Below are positions 1 through 7,533 of a stretch of DNA of 11,349 nucleotides, piece by piece. The notes below the pieces were generated by a model that saw nothing but the letters and a program-made list of their open reading frames with translations, did not search any database and was not told where the DNA came from. Positions within the stretch are counted from its first letter, which is position 1; every line of letters begins with the position of its first letter. The position numbers and the translations under genes were made by a program. The stretch is from an uncultured Lachnospiraceae bacterium (lineage in GTDB: Bacteria > Bacillota > Clostridia > Lachnospirales > Lachnospiraceae), in NCBI GenBank assembly GCA_934351835.1, contig CAKRJP010000030.1, forward strand, positions 1 to 11,349, read 5' to 3'.

Positions 1-774
1 GCAGAGCAGAATCTGGTAAGTATTTCGGCGGGACTTGCAAAATGCGGTAAGAAACCATATGCAGCATCTCCGGCGTGTTTCTTATCAACAAGAAGTTACG
101 AGCAGTGTAAAGTAGATGTGGCATATTCTAATACAAATGTAAAATTGATCGGTATCAGCGGCGGTGTAAGCTACGGAGCATTGGGAATGAGTCATCATTC
201 CGCACAGGATATCGCAGCGATGTCTGCAGTGCCGAATATGAGAGTGTATCTTCCTAGTGACAGATTCCAGACAGAGTGTCTGATGCGTGAGATGGTAAAA
301 GACAGTAAGCCGGCATATATCCGTGTAGGAAGAAATGCTGTAGACGATGTTTACGAAGAAGGTAATGTGCCATTTGAAATGGACAAAGCAACTGTGATCA
401 CAGAAGGAACGGATGTGGCGATCATTGCATGTGGCGAGATGGTAAAACCGTCAGTAGATGCAGCGGCGCTTCTGAAAGAACAGGGAATCAGCGCAACAGT
501 TGTTGATATGTACTGTGTAAAACCATTGGATACAGAGACGATTGTAAAAGTTGCAGAGAAAGTAAAAGCAGTAATTACAGTAGAAGAGCATGCACCGTTT
601 GGCGGACTTGGCTCTATGGTCAGCCAGGTAGTCGGAAGTGAATGCCCGAGAAAAATAGTGAACATGGCACTTCCGGATGCACCGGTAATCACAGGTACAT
701 CAAAAGAAGTATTTGATTATTATGGATTAAATGCAGAAGGCATTGCAAAGAAAGCAAAAGCAATTTTGAAATAA
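1..774 (+). CDS. Transketolase, C-terminal subunit (partial, 5' end outside window)
   Basis: The reading frame is open from base 1, giving 257 residues; an internal GTG at 118 is not the true start. Split transketolases move two-carbon units between sugar phosphates using thiamine diphosphate (TPP); this subunit carries the pyrimidine-binding and C-terminal domains. The first visible residues (AEQNLVSISAGL) align with GIAECNMVGVAAGL of the complete paralogue at 6515-7453, so about 56 residues are missing and the catalytic Glu is codon 2. The C-terminal domain shows VKPLDTETI and TVEEHAPFGGLGS. Where the paralogue has GEDGATHQ, this one has GALGMSHH, so it is a distinct subfamily rather than a recent copy. 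The N-terminal subunit presumably lies just upstream. It is last in its transcript, ending at the hairpin at 834-876. The family is secure; the exact substrate is not. Confidence 0.9.
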   Translation, partial: AEQNLVSISAGLAKCGKKPYAASPACFLSTRSYEQCKVDVAYSNTNVKLIGISGGVSYGALGMSHHSAQDIAAMSAVPNMRVYLPSDRFQTECLMREMVKDSKPAYIRVGRNAVDDVYEEGNVPFEMDKATVITEGTDVAIIACGEMVKPSVDAAALLKEQGISATVVDMYCVKPLDTETIVKVAEKVKAVITVEEHAPFGGLGSMVSQVVGSECPRKIVNMALPDAPVITGTSKEVFDYYGLNAEGIAKKAKAILK

Positions 775-833
775 TAAACATGCTCCCTATGAAAAATATA
801 ATAGATTTCGCGTTTTGAACAGGAACGTACAAA

Positions 834-876
834 TCAAAAAAGAAGACTTCGGTGTCTGCGAAGTCTTCTTTTTTGA
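834..876. terminator. Bidirectional intrinsic terminator between convergent genes
   Basis: This is a perfect 18-bp inverted repeat (834-851 and 859-876) around a 7-base loop. The arms begin with TCAAAAAAG and end with CTTTTTTGA, so each strand yields a hairpin with a U-rich 3' side. It lies 60 bp after the transketolase stop and 33 bp past the map stop, and can end both transcripts. Confidence 0.93.
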
Positions 877-881
877 TGGTA

Positions 882-904
882 ACGGGTTAAAGCCCGTGTT
901 TTTT
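882..904 (+). terminator. Possible second, weak terminator hairpin
   Basis: ACGGG (882-886) and CCCGT (893-897) can pair around a 6-base loop, followed by TGTTTTTT. The stem is only 5 bp. It would be a backup plus-strand terminator after the main hairpin, just before the map stop codon. It could also be chance. Confidence 0.4.
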
Positions 905-908
905 ATAG

Positions 909-1718
909 TTATTTTGTCAGTACTTCCACACCTTTTTCGGTGATAAGTACCATGTATTCGATCTGTGCAGACAAGCCGTCATCAATGGTGTACACGGTCC
1001 ATCCGTTATCTTCATCGACGAAGAAATCAGGGCTTCCCTCGTTGATCATTGGTTCGATGGTAAACATCATACCAGGAACTAAGACCATCTCGCTGCCCTT
1101 AGGTGTTACATAACTTACGAAAGGATCTTCGTGAAATTCCAGACCAATTCCGTGTCCGCCGATCTCTTCAACGACAGAGTAACCATTCTCCTGGGCGTGG
1201 CGGTTGATCGCATAAGCGATATCTCCGAGATGTCCCCATGGTTTTGCGGCTTTTAATCCGAGTTCTACACACTCTTTTGTGACACGCACGATTTTCTCTG
1301 CTTCCGGAGAAATATCTCCGATCGTAAACATACGGGATGCATCCGAAAAATATCCATTTAAAATAGTAGAAACGTCTACATTGATGATGTCTCCGTCTTC
1401 CAGGATTTCATCTTCCGAAGGAATACCGTGGCATATTACATTATTAATAGAAGTGCACACACTCTTTGGGAAACCTTCATAATTCAATGGCGCCGGAATG
1501 CCTCCGTGGGAAACGGTGAAATCATACACCAGTTTGTCAATCTCGGCGGTGCTCATACCGGCATGGATGTGTTCCGCTACATGATCCAAAACAGCTGTGT
1601 TCAGTTCCGCACTTTTTTTAATGGCTGCGATTTGTTCCGGAGTCTTTAAAAGTGAGCGGTCTGGAACAATCTGTCCCTTGGAAGCCAAAGACCACAATTT
1701 AATATCCAGTTTATCCAT
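909..1718 (-). CDS. map: Type I methionine aminopeptidase
   Basis: This cytoplasmic metalloprotease removes the initiator Met from nascent proteins. The 269-residue protein has all the pita-bread-fold ligands at family spacing: D115 (NVDVS), D126 (FSDASR), H189 (GGHGIG), E222 (TIEPM) and E254 (SAQIEY), plus the substrate-pocket histidines H97 (CHGIP) and H196 (EFHEDP). These sit 18-19 residues later than in the E. coli enzyme because of an N-terminal extension (MDKLDIKLWSLASKGQIV) before the usual LLKTPEQI start. That extension carries no cysteine zinc motif. The ATG at 1718 is supported by an AAAGTAGGT ribosome site (1725-1733, minus strand) six bases away. The gene stands alone, divergent from the phosphofructokinase gene. 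It shares the terminator at 834-876 with the transketolase gene. Confidence 0.96.
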   Translation of the reverse strand: MDKLDIKLWSLASKGQIVPDRSLLKTPEQIAAIKKSAELNTAVLDHVAEHIHAGMSTAEIDKLVYDFTVSHGGIPAPLNYEGFPKSVCTSINNVICHGIPSEDEILEDGDIINVDVSTILNGYFSDASRMFTIGDISPEAEKIVRVTKECVELGLKAAKPWGHLGDIAYAINRHAQENGYSVVEEIGGHGIGLEFHEDPFVSYVTPKGSEMVLVPGMMFTIEPMINEGSPDFFVDEDNGWTVYTIDDGLSAQIEYMVLITEKGVEVLTK

Positions 1719-1751
1719 ATTATTACCTACTTTCTATACATGTTCGCTATC

Positions 1752-1781
1752 AGTATAGCACTGCCTAACTGGTTTGTGCAA
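1752..1781 (-). promoter_or_regulatory. Predicted map promoter
   Basis: Read on the minus strand, the -10 is TATACT (1757-1752) preceded by TGC, an extended -10. TTGCAC (1781-1776) lies 18 bp upstream as a 3/6 match to a -35. The start of transcription would fall near 1745, leaving a leader of about 26 bases. Confidence 0.6.
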
Positions 1782-1807
1782 TTCTTTCTGATTCTGAATT
1801 CTATCCA

Positions 1808-1836
1808 TTGTATGAAAAATGAAAATAAGGTATAAT
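1808..1836 (+). promoter_or_regulatory. Predicted promoter of the pfk-dnaX-ybaB-recR run
   Basis: A perfect -10 TATAAT (1831-1836) sits 17 bp after a weak -35, TTGTAT (1808-1813). Transcription would start near 1843, giving a leader of about 59 bases before the ATG at 1902. The ribosome site AAGGAG is at 1889-1894. Confidence 0.6.
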
Positions 1837-1901
1837 TCTAATGTATGTTTTTATATAAGATAAAGACACTGTTATAATCTTTTTTTGAAAGGAGAGCGCA
1901 T

Positions 1902-3071
1902 ATGTTACGAATTGGGATGCTTACAAGCGGTGGAGACTGTCAGGCTTTGAATGCGGCCATGAGAGGTGTTGTAAAATGTGTATGTTCACATCGGGACGAT
2001 GTAGAGATATATGGATTTCAGGATGGATATAAAGGATTAATTTATTCCGACTTTAAGATTATGTCGCCAAATGATTTTTCGGGAATCCTGACAAGAGGAG
2101 GTACGATTCTCGGAACATCCAGACAGCCGTTTAAGTTGATGCGTGTTCCGGATGCAAATGGTCTTGATAAGGTGGAGTCTATGAAACAGACCTATCATAA
2201 GTTGAATCTGGATTGTCTGGTAGTTCTTGGCGGTAACGGAACTCATAAGACAGCAAACCTTTTGAGGGAAGAAGGATTAAATGTGATCACATTGCCGAAG
2301 ACTATAGATAATGACCTCTGGGGAACAGAGATGACTTTCGGTTTTCAGAGTGCCGTAGATATTGCAACAGATACGATCGACCGTATCCATTCAACTGCCA
2401 CTTCCCACAGTCGTGTATTTATCGTGGAAGTTATGGGGCACAAAGTTGGTTGGGTAACATTGCATGCAGGAATTGCAGGTGGAGCAGACATTGTTTTGCT
2501 GCCGGAGATTCCGTATGATACAGATGCGATCGTAGAATATATCAACAGACGCAAGAAAGCCGGTAAGAATTTTACGATCATAGCAGTAGCAGAGGGAGCT
2601 GTATCAAAAGATGATGCAAAGCTTTCTAAGAAGGAACTTGCAAAGAAGACTGCAAAATACCCATCGGTTGCATATCATCTGGCTGATCGTATCCAGAATC
2701 GTATGGAGCAGGAAGTCCGCATTACGGTTCCGGGACATACACAGAGGGGTGGAGAACCATGTGCTTATGACCGCGTGATCGCCACAAGATTAGGTGCAGA
2801 AGCAGGAAATGCAATTCTGCGTGGAGAATATGGATTTATGGTAGGACTCTGTCATGATGAGATTATCCATGTTCCGCTGGAAGATGTAGCCGGCAAATTG
2901 AAATACGTTGATCCGGATTCTGAGATCATTGCAGAAGCAAGAAGTATTGGTATCAGTTTCGGAGAGAGATGTGATCTTGGACTGGAAGAAGAAGACGAGG
3001 TAATCATTGTGGCAGATGAGAAGACCAAGAAAGAAAAGAAGTCCAAAAAAGAAAAGAAAGACAAAGAATAA
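1902..3071 (+). CDS. 6-phosphofructokinase, GGNG-type clade
   Basis: It phosphorylates fructose 6-phosphate to fructose 1,6-bisphosphate, the committed step of glycolysis. The protein has 389 residues against about 320 for classical bacterial PfkA. Visible motifs are TSGGDCQALNAA (8-19), GGNGT (110-114), PKTIDND (132-138, catalytic base D136), VEVMGHKVGW (175-184) and PGHTQRGG (277-284), which contribute to substrate binding. Classical ATP enzymes read GGDG and PGTIDND, and PPi enzymes read GGDD and PKTIDND. Here the Gly after the third position is kept, the Mg-binding Asp is Asn, and the Lys of the PPi class is present, so the phosphoryl donor cannot be settled by motif. I left the symbol blank for that reason. 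The last 17 or so residues are an almost pure Lys/Glu tail. It begins at ATG 1902 behind AAGGAG and lies 13 bp before dnaX, so the two are probably cotranscribed. Confidence 0.93.
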   Translation: MLRIGMLTSGGDCQALNAAMRGVVKCVCSHRDDVEIYGFQDGYKGLIYSDFKIMSPNDFSGILTRGGTILGTSRQPFKLMRVPDANGLDKVESMKQTYHKLNLDCLVVLGGNGTHKTANLLREEGLNVITLPKTIDNDLWGTEMTFGFQSAVDIATDTIDRIHSTATSHSRVFIVEVMGHKVGWVTLHAGIAGGADIVLLPEIPYDTDAIVEYINRRKKAGKNFTIIAVAEGAVSKDDAKLSKKELAKKTAKYPSVAYHLADRIQNRMEQEVRITVPGHTQRGGEPCAYDRVIATRLGAEAGNAILRGEYGFMVGLCHDEIIHVPLEDVAGKLKYVDPDSEIIAEARSIGISFGERCDLGLEEEDEVIIVADEKTKKEKKSKKEKKDKE

Positions 3072-3084
3072 GGGAGTGTGACAG

Positions 3085-4653
3085 ATGTCATATACGGCAT
3101 TATACCGTAAATTTCGTCCTGACGAATTTGAGGATGTAAAAGGACAGGATGCGATCGTTAAGACTTTGAAGAACCAGATCAAGGCAGATCGTATCGGTCA
3201 TGCATATCTGTTTTGCGGAACGAGAGGAACCGGTAAGACGACCGTGGCGAAGATATTTGCCAAAGCAGTAAACTGTGAACATCCGATAGATGGAAGTCCG
3301 TGTGGAGAGTGTGCAATGTGCAAAGCCATCGCAGCAGGAACTTCTATGAATGTGATAGAGATTGATGCGGCATCGAATAACGGTGTTGATAATATTCGTG
3401 AGATCAGAGAAGAGGTTGCATACAGGCCTGCAGAAGGCAGATATAAAGTTTATATCATAGACGAGGTGCATATGCTTTCTATAGGAGCATTTAATGCCTT
3501 GTTAAAAACCTTGGAAGAACCGCCGGAGTATGTTATCTTTATTCTGGCGACAACAGAAGCACACAAGATCCCAATCACGATCTTGAGCCGTTGCCAGCGA
3601 TATGATTTCAAACGTATTTCCATCGACACGATCGCGGCAAGGCTCAGAGAGTTGATCGATAAAGAAGGATGGGATGTAGAAGAGAAAGCTGTCCGTTATA
3701 TTGCAAGGATGGCAGATGGATCCATGAGAGATTCCTTAAGTCTTTTGGATCAGTGTGTTGCTTTCTATCTCGGAGAGAGACTGACCTATGATCATGTCCT
3801 GGAAGTTCTTGGAGCTGTGGATACGGAGGTGTTCAGCCGACTGTTCAGGGAACTTCTGAACCTTGATGTGCGGAAAGTGATCGAGACGGTGGATGAACTG
3901 GTGATGCAGGGAAGAGAATTGTCGCAGCTGGCAGCGGATTTTACCTGGTATCTCCGTAATCTGATGCTGGTTCGAAGTTCTGAGGATATGGAAGATGTAC
4001 TGGATGTATCGACAGAGAATCTTGCGCGTTTAAAAGAAGAGGCGCAGATGGCAGATGATGATACCCTGATGCGGTACATCAGAGTATTTGCAGATTTGAC
4101 GAATCAGTTAAAATACGCAACACAGAAGAGGGTGCTTCTGGAAGTAACTTTGATCAAGTTGTGCCGTCCGGCAATGGATCAGAATTTAGATGCATTATCT
4201 GACAGAATACGTGCAATTGAGAAACAGATTGAACAGGGAGCCTTCCAGGTGACACAGACGACACCGGCAGCTTATGCGCAGACGACCGAAGTACCGGTAA
4301 GCAGGAAGAAACCGGAACTTCCGGCAGCGTTATCTGAAGATTTGAAAGCTGTGGTAAAGGATTTTCGAATGATTATGAATGATACATCGGGAATGCTTAA
4401 GAATTATTTGAAAATGGCGAGATTGAGTGCCGGAGAAGGAAATCGACTGATGATCGTAGTACCGGATGAAATCAGTGCCGGAGTGATAGGGTCGGATGCA
4501 CATCTGGCCGAGATCAAAGAGCTGATTGAAAATAAAATCGGCAAGAAAGTCGAATTAGAAGTCCGTCAGATGGAAGCGGGACAGAGATTCGAAGATCAAT
4601 ATGTAGATATTGAAGGTCTGATCAATATGGATATCACCATAGAAGATGAATAG
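3085..4653 (+). CDS. dnaX: DNA polymerase III subunit gamma/tau
   Basis: This is the motor subunit of the clamp loader, an AAA+ ATPase that places the beta clamp on DNA and links the polymerases at the fork. In the 522-residue protein the Walker A is GTRGTGKT (45-52), a zinc site uses C64, C73, C76 and C79, the Walker B is IIDEVH (124-129), sensor 1 is LATTE (154-158), the arginine finger is R169 in the SRC motif, and sensor 2 is GSMRDSLS (212-219). A helical collar domain follows, then a low-complexity Thr/Pro hinge (about 385-410) and a short C-terminal domain. The length is close to other Firmicutes DnaX. I found no A-AAA-AAG slippery heptamer in the gene, so a single product is expected. 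The ribosome site GGGAG precedes ATG 3085. The order dnaX-ybaB-recR is a widely conserved cluster. Confidence 0.97.
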   Translation: MSYTALYRKFRPDEFEDVKGQDAIVKTLKNQIKADRIGHAYLFCGTRGTGKTTVAKIFAKAVNCEHPIDGSPCGECAMCKAIAAGTSMNVIEIDAASNNGVDNIREIREEVAYRPAEGRYKVYIIDEVHMLSIGAFNALLKTLEEPPEYVIFILATTEAHKIPITILSRCQRYDFKRISIDTIAARLRELIDKEGWDVEEKAVRYIARMADGSMRDSLSLLDQCVAFYLGERLTYDHVLEVLGAVDTEVFSRLFRELLNLDVRKVIETVDELVMQGRELSQLAADFTWYLRNLMLVRSSEDMEDVLDVSTENLARLKEEAQMADDDTLMRYIRVFADLTNQLKYATQKRVLLEVTLIKLCRPAMDQNLDALSDRIRAIEKQIEQGAFQVTQTTPAAYAQTTEVPVSRKKPELPAALSEDLKAVVKDFRMIMNDTSGMLKNYLKMARLSAGEGNRLMIVVPDEISAGVIGSDAHLAEIKELIENKIGKKVELEVRQMEAGQRFEDQYVDIEGLINMDITIEDE

Positions 4654-4686
4654 GACCGTAAATATAAATCAGGAGGATATTTTATT

Positions 4687-5031
4687 ATGGCAAAAAGAGG
4701 TGGATTTTCAGGAGGAATGCCTGGAAATATGGCAAATTTAATGAAACAGGCTCAGAAGATGCAGCGTCAGATGGAAGAGCAGGCAAAAGAAATGGAGACC
4801 AAAGAATTTTCTGCGACAGCAGGCGGCGGAGCTGTAGAGGCTACAGTATCCGGAACTAAGAAATTAGTAAAGCTTTCTATCGATGAAGATGCGGTAGATC
4901 CTGAAGATGTTGAGATGTTAGAAGATATGATCGTGGCGGCCGTAAATGAGGCTCTGGAAAAAGTAGATGAAGAATCCGCATCTGCAATGGCCAAGTTTAC
5001 AGGTGGAGCAGGAATGCCGGGGTTATTTTAA
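4687..5031 (+). CDS. YbaB/EbfC family nucleoid-associated protein
   Basis: This small DNA-binding protein (114 residues) belongs to the family that forms tweezer-like homodimers and coats the nucleoid. It shows the family pattern: a Gly/Met-rich N-terminus, a long basic and amphipathic helix (about 14-40, NLMKQAQKMQRQMEEQ), a central sheet with GGGAVEATVSGTKKLVKLSID, then an acidic helix with VEMLEDMIVAAVNEAL. The C-terminus ends GGAGMPGLF, also typical. A strong AGGAGG (4671-4676) lies 10 bases before ATG 4687. It is 33 bp after dnaX, and its stop codon overlaps the recR start in TAATG, which indicates translational coupling. Family members are known as YbaB, EbfC or YaaK; the gene's place between dnaX and recR is classic. 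Confidence 0.95.
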   Translation: MAKRGGFSGGMPGNMANLMKQAQKMQRQMEEQAKEMETKEFSATAGGGAVEATVSGTKKLVKLSIDEDAVDPEDVEMLEDMIVAAVNEALEKVDEESASAMAKFTGGAGMPGLF

Positions 5032-5627
5032 TGGATTATTACAGTAGTCAGATTACGAAGCTGATCGAAGAGCTTTCCTGTCTTCCGGGTATCGGCTCGA
5101 AGTCGGCGGCAAGACTGGCCTTTCATATTATACACATGCCGATGGAGGATGTGAAACGGCTGGCAACTACGCTGGTAGAGGCCAGAGAGAATGTAAGATA
5201 TTGTAAAGAGTGTTTTACACTGACAGACCAGGAACTTTGCCCAATCTGTGCCAGCAGTAACAGAGACCATAAGACGATCATGGTGGTTGAGAATACCAGA
5301 GATCTTGCAGCTTATGAGAAAACGGGTAAATATAACGGTGTCTATCATGTGCTTCACGGTGCAATCTCCCCAATGCTTGGGATCGGACCGGAGGACATTA
5401 AATTGAAAGAACTGATCACTCGTCTGCAGGGGGATGTGAATGAAGTGATCATTGCGACCAATTCCAGCCTGGAGGGGGAGACGACTGCGATGTATATCAG
5501 CAAATTGATCAAACCGACAGGAATCAAAGTCAGCAGGATTGCCAGTGGAGTTCCGGTAGGCGGAGATTTGGAATATATTGACGAAGTGACGCTTTTGCGT
5601 GCTTTGGAAGGAAGAACTGCATTATAG
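5031..5627 (+). CDS. recR: Recombination mediator protein RecR
   Basis: RecR works with RecO (and RecF) to load RecA on SSB-covered single-stranded DNA during gap repair. The 198-residue protein has the standard length and order: helix-hairpin-helix LPGIGSKSAARLAFHI (18-33), a C4 zinc finger at C58, C61, C70 and C73, then the Toprim domain with VVENTRDL (85-92) and ATNSSLEGE (142-150), and the C-terminal ASGVPVGGDLEYID (171-184). The Toprim segment reads NSSLEGE where most RecR proteins have NPTVEGE; the acidic residues are kept. ATG 5031 shares its A with the ybaB TAA (TAATG), so translation is probably coupled and there is no separate strong ribosome site. This is the last gene of the run. 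I see no clear terminator after it before the transketolase promoter, so read-through is possible. Confidence 0.97.
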   Translation: MDYYSSQITKLIEELSCLPGIGSKSAARLAFHIIHMPMEDVKRLATTLVEARENVRYCKECFTLTDQELCPICASSNRDHKTIMVVENTRDLAAYEKTGKYNGVYHVLHGAISPMLGIGPEDIKLKELITRLQGDVNEVIIATNSSLEGETTAMYISKLIKPTGIKVSRIASGVPVGGDLEYIDEVTLLRALEGRTAL

Positions 5628-5632
5628 AAGTA

Positions 5633-5661
5633 TTGACCGGCATTGGGTCTTACGTTATAAT
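5633..5661 (+). promoter_or_regulatory. Strong sigma-A-type promoter of the transketolase pair
   Basis: TTGACC (5633-5638) and a perfect TATAAT (5656-5661) are separated by exactly 17 bp, so transcription should start near 5668. AAGGAGG (5676-5682) follows before ATG 5691, leaving a leader of about 23 bases. A small inverted repeat, GACC/GGTC (5635-5638 and 5646-5649), overlaps the -35 and the spacer; it may be chance or a weak operator. Confidence 0.85.
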
Positions 5662-5690
5662 TTAAACAAACCAATAAGGAGGCTATTTAC

Positions 5691-6527
5691 ATGAACAAGT
5701 TAGAGTTAATGAAGACGGCAAATGAGATCCGTAAGGGTGTTATTACCGCTGTTCACAGTGCAAAGTCCGGACATCCGGGCGGATCATTATCCGCAGCAGA
5801 CATTTATACATATCTGTACTTTGAAGAGATGAATATTGATCCGGCAGATCCGAAGAAAGCGGATCGTGACCGTTTTGTATTATCCAAAGGACATACTGCA
5901 CCGGGATATTATGCAACACTGGCAAACAGAGGATTCTTCCCGGTAGAAGATCTTAAGACTCTGCGTAAAGTAGGATCTTACCTTCAGGGACATCCGGATA
6001 TGAAGCACATTCCGGGCGTTGATATGTCAAGTGGTTCTCTCGGACAGGGAATTTCAGCGGCAGTAGGTATGGCTATTTCTGCGAAATTATCCGGAGATGA
6101 TTACAGAGTATACACACTTCTTGGTGATGGAGAAATCCAGGAGGGAGAAGTTTGGGAAGCTTCTATGTTAGCAGCACACAGAAAGCTGGACAACCTGGTG
6201 GTGATCGTTGACAATAACAACCTTCAGATCGATGGAGAGATCTGTGAGGTTAACTCACCATATCCGATCGATAAGAAATTTGAAGCCTTCAACTTCCATG
6301 TAATTAATATAGACGGACATGACTTTGATCAGATCGATGCAGCTTTTAAAGAGGCAAGAGAGACAAAGGGACAGCCGACAGCAATTATCGCTAAGACTGT
6401 AAAAGGTAAAGGAGTTTCATTTATGGAGAACCAGGCTTCATGGCATGGATCAGCTCCGAATGATGAACAGTATGAGATCGCGATGGCAGATTTAGAGAAA
6501 GCAGGTGAAGCATTATGTCAGAAGTAA
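5691..6527 (+). CDS. Transketolase, N-terminal subunit
   Basis: This is the TPP pyrophosphate-binding half of a two-subunit transketolase, acting in the cytoplasm in the non-oxidative pentose phosphate pathway with the product of the next gene. In the 278-residue protein, SGHPGGSLS (26-34, H28) and SKGHTAPGYY (65-74, H68) supply active-site histidines. The TPP/Mg motif runs from GDGEIQEGE (145-153) to DNNNLQIDG (174-182). This is the length expected for a split N subunit; full-length transketolases are about 650 residues. AAGGAGG lies 8 bases before ATG 5691. The gene overlaps the C subunit by 13 bp in another frame, which fits coupled, roughly equal synthesis. DXS-type or other TPP enzymes were considered, but the size and the SGHPGGSLS/SKGH pattern favour transketolase. 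Confidence 0.95.
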   Translation: MNKLELMKTANEIRKGVITAVHSAKSGHPGGSLSAADIYTYLYFEEMNIDPADPKKADRDRFVLSKGHTAPGYYATLANRGFFPVEDLKTLRKVGSYLQGHPDMKHIPGVDMSSGSLGQGISAAVGMAISAKLSGDDYRVYTLLGDGEIQEGEVWEASMLAAHRKLDNLVVIVDNNNLQIDGEICEVNSPYPIDKKFEAFNFHVINIDGHDFDQIDAAFKEARETKGQPTAIIAKTVKGKGVSFMENQASWHGSAPNDEQYEIAMADLEKAGEALCQK

Positions 6528-7453
6528 AGAAGATTGCAACAAGAGAAAGCTACGGTAATGCTTTGGTTGAATTAGGTAAAAAACATGATGATTTGGTCGT
6601 TTTAGATGCCGATCTTGCAGGAGCAACTAAGACAGCTACATTCAAAAAAGCTTTCCCGGAGCGTCACATTGACTGCGGTATCGCTGAGTGTAATATGGTA
6701 GGTGTTGCAGCAGGTCTTGCAACAACAGGTAAAGTTCCGTTTGCAAGTTCATTTGCAATGTTTGCAGCAGGTCGTGCATTTGAGCAGATCCGTAACTCTG
6801 TAGGATATCCAAAACTGAACGTTAAGATCGGTGCTACTCATGCAGGTATCTCTGTAGGAGAAGATGGTGCTACTCATCAGTGTAATGAGGATATCGCTCT
6901 TATGAGAACAATCCCGGGTATGGTAGTTCTTAACCCATCCGATGATATCGAAGCAAAGGCAGCAGTAGAGGCTGCATACGAGCATGTAGGACCTGTATAT
7001 CTTCGTTTCGGAAGACTTGCAGTACCTGTAATCAATGACAGACCTGATTATAAGTTTGAGATTGGTAAAGCAATCACACTCCGCGAGGGTAAAGATGTAA
7101 CCATCATCGCAACAGGACTTACAGTAGCTGAATCACTGGCGGCAGCAGAGAAGTTAGAGGCTGACGGAATCAGTGCGGAAGTAATCAACATGCATACGAT
7201 CAAACCATTGGATGAGGAAGCTGTTATTGCGGCAGCAGCTAAGACAGGTAAGATTGTAACTGTAGAAGAGCACTCTGTTATCGGAGGACTCGGAAGTGCA
7301 GTTTGTGATGTAGTTGCGGAGAAGGCACCGGCCAAAGTTAAGAAGATCGGTATCAACGATACATACGGTGAATCTGGACCGGCAGTAGAACTGATCAAGA
7401 AATACGGACTGGATGCAGACAGCATTTACGCGGCAGTTAAAGCATTCGTATAA
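6515..7453 (+). CDS. Transketolase, C-terminal subunit
   Basis: Partner of the preceding gene, this 312-residue protein contains the pyrimidine-binding and C-terminal domains. The catalytic Glu is E58 in GIAECNMVGVAAGL, and the signature GEDGATHQ (115-122, H121) is complete. MHTIKPLDEEAV and TVEEHSVIGGLGSAV mark the C-terminal domain. ATG 6515 lies within the last 13 bases of the N-subunit gene behind AGGTGAAG. Codon choice is strongly biased (for example frequent GCA, GTA and GGT), in line with high expression, as the good promoter at 5633 also suggests. It is clearly related to the partial gene at 1-774 but differs at the GEDGATHQ site, so the genome carries at least two split transketolases. 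Confidence 0.95.
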   Translation: MSEVKKIATRESYGNALVELGKKHDDLVVLDADLAGATKTATFKKAFPERHIDCGIAECNMVGVAAGLATTGKVPFASSFAMFAAGRAFEQIRNSVGYPKLNVKIGATHAGISVGEDGATHQCNEDIALMRTIPGMVVLNPSDDIEAKAAVEAAYEHVGPVYLRFGRLAVPVINDRPDYKFEIGKAITLREGKDVTIIATGLTVAESLAAAEKLEADGISAEVINMHTIKPLDEEAVIAAAAKTGKIVTVEEHSVIGGLGSAVCDVVAEKAPAKVKKIGINDTYGESGPAVELIKKYGLDADSIYAAVKAFV

Positions 7454-7480
7454 GTACTATAGATAAATACAGACAGATCC

Positions 7481-7516
7481 GACAGGTATTCCTAAAGATA
7501 GGGGTACCTGTCTTTT
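7481..7516 (+). terminator. Intrinsic terminator after the transketolase pair
   Basis: GACAGGTATTCCTA (7481-7494) pairs with TAGGGGTACCTGTC (7499-7512) in a 14-bp stem with two G-U pairs and the loop AAGA. TTTTGTTG follows directly. It lies 28 bp after the stop at 7453. Confidence 0.9.
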
Positions 7517-7533
7517 GTTGTCGTAATTTTCTT

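Noticed and set aside
797..802. TATAAT between the partial transketolase gene and the terminator
   Set aside because: There is no matching -35, and any transcript would end within about 70 bases at the hairpin, with no gene.
1873..1878. TATAAT just upstream of the phosphofructokinase ribosome site
   Set aside because: Transcription would start about 17 bases before the ATG and the -35 at 17 bp (TTTATA) is poor; the site at 1831-1836 fits better.
3072..3084. Signal recognition particle RNA gene upstream of dnaX, as in some Firmicutes
   Set aside because: Only 13 bases separate the phosphofructokinase gene and dnaX, so there is no room for one.
3085..4653. Programmed frameshift making a short gamma form of DnaX
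   Set aside because: No A-AAA-AAG heptamer in the correct frame was found in dnaX; the long A-run nearby (in the phosphofructokinase tail) is out of slip frame and in another gene.
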